This document shows, in pieces, positions 58,070 to 64,000 of a DNA stretch of 64,000 bases. The number at the start of each line of letters is the position of its first letter. Position 1 is the stretch's first letter. The DNA comes from Styela clava (Eukaryota; Chordata; Ascidiacea; Stolidobranchia; Styelidae). The position numbers and the translations under genes are program-made. The notes under the pieces were generated by a model. It made no database searches and was not told the DNA's origin. It was given only the letters and a program-made list of their open reading frames with translations. The stretch covers positions 2,919,001 to 2,983,000 of the forward strand of contig NC_135254.1 of NCBI RefSeq assembly GCF_964204865.1. The letters are read 5' to 3'.

Positions 58070-59090
58070 CAAAACGCTATGTATTCGCATTAATTCTTTA
58101 TTAATTATAATATGTTAAATAAACTGGCATTTTCAAGTTAGTCAAGATATCTGAAAAGTGTTTTGACAATTTGTGACAGGTTATACCCGAATGCCCATTG
58201 GTTCGTACTTTAACAAAAATTAATTAATCAAGTATGGTTTGATTTAAAAAATGTCCAACCCAAACCTGTGTTATTGAGCTCATGAATTACGCTGAATAGA
58301 TTATCTGTATAAATATTTTTACCCTGGGTCCTAATTGCTATCCACAACTAAATATATTATTAATCTAAGTTTCAATGTTGTTTCTTATGCATTTTAATAT
58401 ATTACTTTTATGATATATTGTATAATTATTCCATAGGGTTCCTCGCTTCTGCTGTAAATAGATCTATACAATTCTGAGCTTCTAATTGTCAACCACCGTT
58501 GTATATATATCAACATCCCATTCAATATCCAATAGTATTTTTATAATCATTCAACCAAGCCTGTGCTGTATAATATAAGGTACTACCGAAGTATGTGGAC
58601 CAAGATGGCCAACACCAGAACGTAGTATGTGTACCAGGTTAGGGTTAGGCCATAATTTCAGGTACAATTACTACGGGAGTCACTTGGCTAGTCCTCGAAC
58701 TTGTAATACTAAAAAAAGGAAAATTATGGCCTTAGTAAACAACTATGTTCCAGTGTCCGCCATCTTGGTTTACATACTTCGGGATTACCTAATATAAAGC
58801 ATCTGACATTATACAAATCAAGAGTTCCAGCAAAATTATTTTTGGTAAAATGTGTGACTCTGTATTCTCTTGCACATCAAAATTAATTTGGCTATGTGCT
58901 CAAGTGTATTCTATATTTTTATAACAATTTATGCGACCAAGCCAATACTGTATTTACAAACTATTAAGAGATCTGACGCAGAAATACCACTGAGTTATTA
59001 TTCCAGTAAAATATTTTTTTATATGTTTCAACTTTATAAATAATTTGATATGCATTAAAGTGTTTTTCGAACCAATTCGATATAAAGAAT
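58070..59090. repeat. AT-rich tail of duplication copy 2
   Basis: Blocks such as TTGTGACAGGTTATACC, TGTTATTGAGCTCATG and GCCAATACTGTATTTACAAA correspond to 25.38-26.2 kb. A foldback MITE is inserted at 58579. Confidence 0.7.
58579..58791. mobile_element. foldback MITE, full copy, TSD about TAATATAA
   Basis: The arms are GGTACTACCGAAGTATGTGG and its inverse CATACTTCGGGATTACC, then CCAAGATGGCCAACACCAGA against TCCAGTGTCCGCCATCTTGG. TAATATAA occurs on both sides. The subterminal GTGTACCAGGTTAGGGTTAG contains a telomere-like unit pair. Copy 1 lacks it, so it is a later insertion. Confidence 0.8.
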
Positions 59091-59129
59091 GTGTGATCTT
59101 GCAAAATTGATTATCATGCTGAAATTGTT

Positions 59130-59905
59130 TCAATATGGGGGACGGCAAACTTTTTCACTCCAAATGTATAAAACCAGTCTTAGTAACCAAGTTATTACAC
59201 TATGAGTGGTATGGGGTCCAATTGTGAGTACTCCCGTAGTGTGTGCACCAGGTTAGGGTCAGGCCAAGTTTTATTACGAGTTCGGGGACTGTCTGTGTTA
59301 GCCAAGTGAATATACCCCTGTCCATAGGTTTCATTCTCTTTACACAACTTGATGTAAAGTAGGCGAATAACATTAGTTACCTCCATATTGGTACACTACA
59401 CATACTTCTACTATGATACCAATAATAAATCAGCAAAACCCCTTTAAACATTTTTATTACTGAATAAAACCAACATGATAGAGTATCAGGAATGTCCAAT
59501 CTGATTCAAATAAATATCCAGGAAACGTATTCTTTACTAAACATTAGGAATATGTTCAAAAATACCATTTCAGTATGTATTTTAAATAACCGGTACTAGT
59601 TTGTTTATCGGCCATTCCCTCAGGGATGCGCCATCGTTAGGGCCAGATAGCAAATAACTGGGTGATACTGCGGCTGCAGCTTTATATACACACGGTAGTC
59701 TTGAGTAGTTCGCTTTGCACGAGCTAGCTGTTGGGCCATTGCAATGTCATAGGCATTGATAATGAATTGGACTCAGATATAGGCTTCGCAACGTAAAGAA
59801 TTGGAATTACAAAAATAAAATCTCGTGACACGGGAACATGTCATTCAAATATGGCACTTTTCAGGGGGCCGCACAATTTTTCTTCAGGGCTGCATCTGGC
59901 ACACC
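59130..59905. mobile_element. possible hAT element hosting a foldback MITE
   Basis: TGGGGGACGGCAAACTTTTT at the left and GGGCTGCATCTGGCACACCC at the right resemble hAT ends, with GGGGGCCGCAC next to the right end. The target duplication was not resolved. The MITE at 59228-59410 lies inside. Confidence 0.35.
59228..59410. mobile_element. foldback MITE, diverged
   Basis: ACTCCCGTAGTGTGTGCACC, AGGTTAGGGTCAGGCC and CGAGTTCGGGGACTGTCTG at the left and TACCTCCATATTGGTACAC at the right match the family. Confidence 0.65.
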
Positions 59906-60793
59906 CCTAACATACACAAAGAACTTGTATTTACTATATCTAATGCTTATGGACTAGGTCGAGACAACTCGATCATATAGCTTGTGGTTGAACTACCATT
60001 TACCATAATTAATTCTGAAGGTATCTGAATAGCGAGGAAATCACCAAAAATAAAAACTTCATTTCACAGTATGATGATAACTATGAAATAAAAAACAATT
60101 CACTGCTTTTGTCCAGAAGTAAGACTAGCTGTAGAATTCCACCTACAGGTACAAGGGCAATTTAATCCGTTTTCCTCTAACCCCAATTGGTATAAAACTC
60201 TATAATGCTAAGTCTGTCACAGATGTGCAAATATTTCAACTTAGTATCTCTTTTTTTTTATGAATGTTCTATTCAGTTCGATATTCATTTTGAAAACTAC
60301 ACCAGTGCGAATTTGTACTAAACCATTGCCCCAAGTAAGTGCAGACTGCACTGTACAGGGAAATCATGTATCATCAAATGCTCAAGTTGTGGAATTTGGA
60401 AACATCAGAATTGACATTGGAAATAATGTGTTCATTTGAGTGACAACCAGAACCTCTTAAAGATTTTTCAACCTTTATGGAGGAGAGGAACCCCAACAAA
60501 CATTTCAAAAGCTTAAGAACCCCTGTGTAACTGAATATACATTATAATATGCCAATCAAAAAATGTTCAATCAATTCAGAGATCTCCTGATTTCGGGTTT
60601 GCTTCGGGCTCGGGCCTGCAAATCCAGTTAATTAGTCGGATTCGGGTCGGGTTCATACCCACGGGCCTGGGTCGGGCCGGAATTGATCTTACCTCCAATG
60701 TAGAAAAAATGAAAGTCTCTCGTGAAACACACTTATTATATTATATCCGTGTATTTAATTATATTGAAGCAAGACAAGTATAATAATATAGAC
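59906..60793. other. non-coding
   Basis: Weak LINE-like text at about 60180-60240 (GIKLYNAKSVTDVQIF in one frame) is too short to call. There is a TCGGGTCGGG-type simple stretch near 60590-60680. Confidence 0.35.
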
Positions 60794-61097
60794 CAGGGCT
60801 ACTAAACTATTTTTACAGGAGGTCCACATACAAAACTTCAAAAATATTTTGGTCCGGACTTTCCAGACACTATATTTTGGCATCCTCAAGCACATGAATC
60901 CTCGGCCGACTAATGATTATTAGCTAATCAAGATTGTTTGTTATGGTGTTATAGTTCTTTTCATATATATTTTTAAATCTATAAAAGTGATTTTATAAAA
61001 GGAAACTTCAAAAGTGGGCTAATGATCCAAAATGAAGAATTATGCGTTCGGATCAAATACCCGAAATCGGGCCGCGGCCCCCAATTGAGTAGCCCTG
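60794..61097. mobile_element. hAT MITE, TSD ATATAGAC
   Basis: The ends are CAGGGCTACTAAACT and AATTGAGTAGCCCTG. Identical ATATAGAC flanks are at 60786-60793 and 61098-61105. The right subterminal region has GGGCCGCGGCCCCC. Confidence 0.9.
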
Positions 61098-61235
61098 ATA
61101 TAGACTACAGGATTTCAATACAAACCTGCAAAACCCCTGGACAGCCTACAGCCTTGTGCAGAGTACTTTGTATGAACCAGATATATTTTCTCAGTACTGA
61201 GTTTCGATAGAAACACAAGGAATAACAAGAGTAAG

Positions 61236-61445
61236 GGGCGCTCCGGAAGTATGTGTACCAATATGGATGTAACTAATTTTGTTTGCCTACATTACATCAA
61301 GTTGTGAAAAGGGACTGAAACCTATGGGCAGGGGGTATATCCACTTGGCTAACACAGACAGTCTCGAACTCAAAATAAAACTAAAATAAGAAAAATCTGA
61401 ATGAATTATGAACCTGGTACACACATACTACGGGAGTATCCTTCG
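61236..61445. mobile_element. foldback MITE, full copy
   Basis: GGCGCTCCGGAAGTATGTGT with ACCAATATGGATGTAACTAA at the left, GGGGGTATATCCACTTGGCT internally, and ACCTGGTACACACATACTAC then GGGAG at the right. It lies just downstream of the FGFR1OP2/SIKE1 gene stop. Confidence 0.7.
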
Positions 61446-61499
61446 AAGGAACATGAACTTCCTCCATATTGTAATAAAATAACTGTCTGGGGAGTAGTT

Positions 61500-61772
61500 T
61501 TAGGATGATTCCCCCTCATGTATAACTATCTTATCACTAGTAGTATCGTCAGTGAGCGCCATTTCAGATTCATTCTCTGGTTTGTCAGTCTTTCCAGAAT
61601 CTTTCTGTTCAGTGGTTATAAGTCTTGATCCAAATGAACTCTTAGATATCATCAGCATTTCTCTTAAAATGTCATTTTCTGTTTGCAATCGGGATAATTC
61701 TTCGTAATCTCTGATATATTGCTCAGCGTCGACATCCGCAGCATGCCTCATAACAGCAGCCATCTCGTGAAT
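61500..61772 (-). CDS. FGFR1OP2/SIKE1 family protein, last exon
   Basis: Minus-strand acceptor is GTTCCAG|ATTCAC, phase 0, and the stop TAA is at 61500-61502. Translation IHEMAAVMRHAADVDAEQYI then LQTENDILREMLMISKSSFG corresponds to the strongly conserved C-terminal coiled coil of FGFR1OP2/SIKE1 (EMAAVMR, LQ.EN..LRE.L.I...SF). The tail after SRL is acidic and Ser/Thr-rich and is not conserved. Vertebrate members act in STRIPAK complexes (cytoskeleton, Hippo and innate signalling); the same role here is inferred from homology. Confidence 0.88.
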   Translation of the reverse strand: MHEMAAVMRHAADVDAEQYIRDYEELSRLQTENDILREMLMISKSSFGSRLITTEQKDSGKTDKPENESEMALTDDTTSDKIVIHEGESS

Positions 61773-61924
61773 CTGGAACATAGAAAGATAAACAATGTCT
61801 GTTAGATAAAACTGCAACCTTTTTTTGTTTTGAAATAACTTGAATCTTCAGCGCCACCATGTGGTCGAATTTGTGTGCTTGAATATTTCTTGTCAAACCT
61901 GCAGCATTAACAATGACAAGATTG

Positions 61925-62010
61925 CCAAGTAAGAAAGAGTCCTGTCCTTCAAATATTAGTAGCTCATTACATATCGTTAGATATTAGTGCGTAGTGTCTG
62001 CTTGTACATC
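61925..62010 (+). repeat. SINE family A 3' fragment in intron
   Basis: GTAGCTCATTACATATCGTT followed by AGATATTAGTGCGTAGTG resembles the 3' end of the sense family A copies. Confidence 0.4.
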
Positions 62011-62035
62011 TGCAGGGCAAATATATAACAATATG

Positions 62036-62054
62036 TATATATATATATATATAC
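62036..62054. repeat. (TA)n microsatellite
   Basis: A short alternating TA run in an intron. Confidence 0.85.
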
Positions 62055-62106
62055 TGATCTTCATTATTTAGGATGCTTATTTTTTCTACTATGAGATTAA
62101 AATTAC

Positions 62107-62179
62107 CTTATCAATGAGCTCCATATTCTCTTCTTGATATTGTTTTTCTGCTTGATAAGCATTTTCAGTGATCTGGATG
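62107..62179 (-). CDS. FGFR1OP2/SIKE1 family protein, internal exon
   Basis: Minus-strand acceptor CCGCTTTCAG|CATCC and donor GATAAG|GTAATT; 73 bp, entering in phase 2 and leaving in phase 0. It encodes IQITENAYQAEKQYQEENME then LIDK, a coiled-coil segment that joins the last exon directly as ..DK|IHEMAAVM. Confidence 0.8.
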
Positions 62180-62222
62180 CTGAAAGCGGAAGATATAAAT
62201 AAAATTATAAATGCTGTCTACC

Positions 62223-62527
62223 AGTGGTCCTCAACCTTTTTTCTTTCAAGGCCCATTTTCACTGCCCAAATATTCTTGTGGCCCATTAACTTTTTTATTG
62301 CAAGGGGAAAACTGGAAGTAAAATCAAGATCTTTCTGCGAAAACTGGCACTTTAACGTTTTTTATTTGAATTGGAATTACCACCTATTAGCAGTAAACAG
62401 CATTGTCATTGATTGTAGCTAAAATCAAAACTAACTATTGTAATATAAACAAAACTAGCAATTTTCAATAGTTCTGGGCCACCTCAATATCCAGCAGTGG
62501 GCCATGGCCCACTGGTTCAGAACCAGT
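62223..62527. mobile_element. hAT MITE in FGFR1OP2/SIKE1 intron
   Basis: CAGTGGTCCTCAACCTTTTT at the left and GCCCACTGGTTCAGAACCAG at the right, with GGCCCATT and GGGCCATGGCCC next to them, are hAT-like inverted ends. The target duplication is unclear, so the limits are approximate. Confidence 0.6.
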
Positions 62528-62614
62528 GGTTCTAGTCACAGTTGATTAATTTTGATATTTTAAGCCAATTTAAATGAAAGTTCATAATTATTTTTCAACA
62601 TTAGGGTAGAAAAT

Positions 62615-62745
62615 AGCCTAAATATTCATCCCGGAGAAGAGAAAAGACAATAAGACAGCTTGATCATATGGCTAACCATGTCCTCAGGTATGGGATTAGT
62701 TAGCCAGTTATTTGTTTTCGAAGGCATGGACTTGAGTATAAATGT
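62615..62745 (-). repeat. SINE family B, antisense fragment
   Basis: On the minus strand GAAAACAAATAACTGGCTAA, CATACCTGAGGACATGG and TTTTCTCTTCTCCGGGATGA are the 3' part of the family. Confidence 0.55.
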
Positions 62746-62803
62746 ATTTAATCAGACTTTCCACTCCCTGAGATTATGAAATACATTGACGAGATCCACA
62801 TAC

Positions 62804-62948
62804 TTTTGGTGCTTAGTAAACTTCATCATCTGTTGTCTGTACTTAGTCATGATAAGTTCCAATGCGTTCTGGTGGTCGGTCAAACTTTGTCGCAATTCAT
62901 TGTTTTCATGTTGTAGGGACCGAATTGCATTATTTTCTTGCTGAATAC
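62804..62948 (-). CDS. FGFR1OP2/SIKE1 family protein, internal exon
   Basis: Minus-strand acceptor ATCTTCAAG|GTATTC and donor CCAAAA|GTATGT; 145 bp, phase 1 in, phase 2 out. It encodes GIQQENNAIRSLQHENNELR then ALELIMTKYRQQMMKF. This is nearly identical in pattern to the most conserved block of the family (GIQQEN..IR.LQ.EN.ELR.SL..HQ.ALELIM.KYR.QM). Confidence 0.92.
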
Positions 62949-63087
62949 CTTGAAGATAAAAATGAGTATAGAATACATAATTTTGTTTCCATCAGAACTA
63001 TTATTTGAGATTTACATTTGACTAATATTTACATCTTTTGATCGGTAATTACATTTTTTCTCTTCAAAACTTATACCATTTAAAGCA

Positions 63088-63429
63088 AAGGCCTGCAACA
63101 TTGTTTGTCGGTTGGCCATATAACCAACTTCATACAGTAAGCCAGGCCACACAAAAATTAGTTAATCCATGCAAAAATGGCAAAAAAAGAGCGGCTGCGG
63201 CTGTTACTCAGCCTTCCAGTAATAAATACACAAGGCAAAACGGTGAAAGGTTCAACGTGGTGACGAGAGTAAAAAACATGTATTTTTTTCCCAAATGAGC
63301 GGCTATTCAAAAACAAACTGTTGGTTTCGAATTTTATGCTTGATGGGGAGAATCCGAGCGTTGTCAAGGGCCACACTGAATGGCTTGGTGGGCCGGGTTG
63401 TGGCCCGCGGGCTCCCTATTGCGCACCCT
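63088..63429. mobile_element. probable hAT MITE in intron
   Basis: CAAAGGCCTGCAACATTG at the left is an imperfect inverse of CTATTGCGCACCCTTG at the right, with GGTTGGCCATAT and GTGGCCCGCGGGC inside. The flanks ATTTAAAG and ATCTAAAA agree at six of eight. Confidence 0.5.
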
Positions 63430-63642
63430 TGATCTAAAATAACCACTGATTTTAGACTAGTTCTTAATTAATTTCAAATTGAATTTTTCTGTTCATGCAG
63501 AGTTTGGTACAAAATAGAAAACGAACGATTTATGTACGAAAATATAAAAATCATACAGGCAAGTAAAAATAATAATAAGAATAAATATCAGGTTACAAAA
63601 ATGAGCAAAGCTAGTACTGGTTCTTGTAAAAACTTGTCGTAC

Positions 63643-63784
63643 CTAAGACTAAAGTAGACCTTGGTCTGTGTCCAGCAACTTTGTTCAGTTCAATCAAATT
63701 TTCTTGATATGTGTTTCTCGCTTCCATCTCTTTCTTGAGAGTTGAAGCCTGTTCGGCAATACTTTCAGCAGCACTGTCATGATC
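63643..63784 (-). CDS. FGFR1OP2/SIKE1 family protein, exon with the HRPRST motif
   Basis: Minus-strand acceptor TTATCCCAG|GATCAT and donor GTCTTAG|GTACGA; 142 bp, phase 0 in and phase 1 out. It encodes DHDSAAESIAEQASTLKKEM then LIELNKVAGHRPRSTLVLG, matching the family N-terminal block DHDxAAExLIEQ...ELN.VA.HRPRS.LV.G. Earlier exon(s) with the start codon lie beyond 64000. Confidence 0.92.
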
Positions 63785-64000
63785 CTGGGATAATAGATGA
63801 AATTAAATCACTTGGAAGTGTATTTTAGAAAGCATTGATAAGTTTGATTGTTGCAGTGCAGCCCACATAAACACTCCTTTTTAATTTAAAATATTTCTGA
63901 TTTGACGCATTCAGCATTACTGACGTGGACAATACTTTTATGATCTGTGCATTTAAATATTCTTAAGAGTCTAACCAGAAAATAAGATTGAAAATCATTA

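Larger units (their letters stand above)
48700..59090. repeat. segmental duplication, copy 2 (DTC cassette of gene B)
   Basis: This aligns with 18.5-26.35 kb, including the hAT tail with GGTTTGGGAAACCCTG|CACTAGAC, the three DTC exons and the 3' end. It is longer because of private insertions at 51545-53568, 53576-53778 and 55339-56728. Confidence 0.85.

Noticed and set aside
60060..60300. LINE ORF2 tail
   Set aside because: Only a short GIKLYN-like phrase resembles the end of non-LTR ORF2, with stops around it. The evidence is too weak.
61022..61210. 62-residue frame near 61.1 kb
   Set aside because: It runs across the right end of the hAT element at 60794-61097 and has no family motif.

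Overview
The window is AT-rich metazoan nuclear DNA. It has spliced genes with GT-AG introns, tRNA-derived SINEs, non-LTR retrotransposons and very many small hAT-type DNA transposons. TTAGGG-like motifs recur inside repeats. No operon, tRNA gene, rRNA gene or CRISPR array was found. Gene content (BTB-BACK adaptor, IRE1/RNase L-type kinase, Deltex C-terminal domain, FGFR1OP2/SIKE1 orthologue) and compactness would suit an invertebrate deuterostome such as a tunicate. That placement is a guess, not something read from a diagnostic sequence.

Layout. 2.3-7.7 kb: a CR1/jockey-group LINE with intact ORF1 and a nearly intact ORF2, split by an antisense retroelement insertion; then an antisense fragment of a second LINE (7.69-8.54 kb). 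9-14 kb: SINEs and hAT elements. 14.4-24.4 kb (+): gene A, a BTB-BACK-BACK exon followed by three exons of a Deltex C-terminal (DTC) domain and a stop exon. 26-42 kb: a gene-free block of diverged large repeats, SINEs, MITEs and nested transposons. 42.9-57.6 kb (+): gene B, two short exons, one large IRE1-like protein kinase exon, a coiled-coil exon, then a second copy of the same DTC exons. 61.5-63.8 kb (-): the 3' four exons of an FGFR1OP2/SIKE1 orthologue, whose 5' end lies beyond the window.

The main result is that genes A and B share a segmental duplication (about 18.5-26.3 kb and 48.7-59.1 kb) carrying the DTC exons, their introns and the 3' end. In each copy the exon upstream ends ...AATG|GT in phase 1, matching the phase 1 DTC acceptor. 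One DTC cassette therefore appears to have been joined to two different N-terminal modules: a CUL3-adaptor-like BTB-BACK-BACK protein and an IRE1-like kinase. Neither model contains a RING finger, unlike the standard RING-DTC Deltex arrangement. If transcripts confirm the joins, this is a pair of neighbouring DTC fusion genes, possibly in ubiquitin or ADP-ribose signalling; that function is inference.

Repeats explain most of the rest. At least a dozen hAT-like elements have recognisable terminal repeats, most with 8-bp target duplications; several have exact empty sites in the other duplicate, and several sit at the same point of one SINE family. A separate family consists almost wholly of short ACATTTGAACCC-type repeats with a telomere-like core, and includes one palindromic copy of nearly 1 kb beside the kinase exon.
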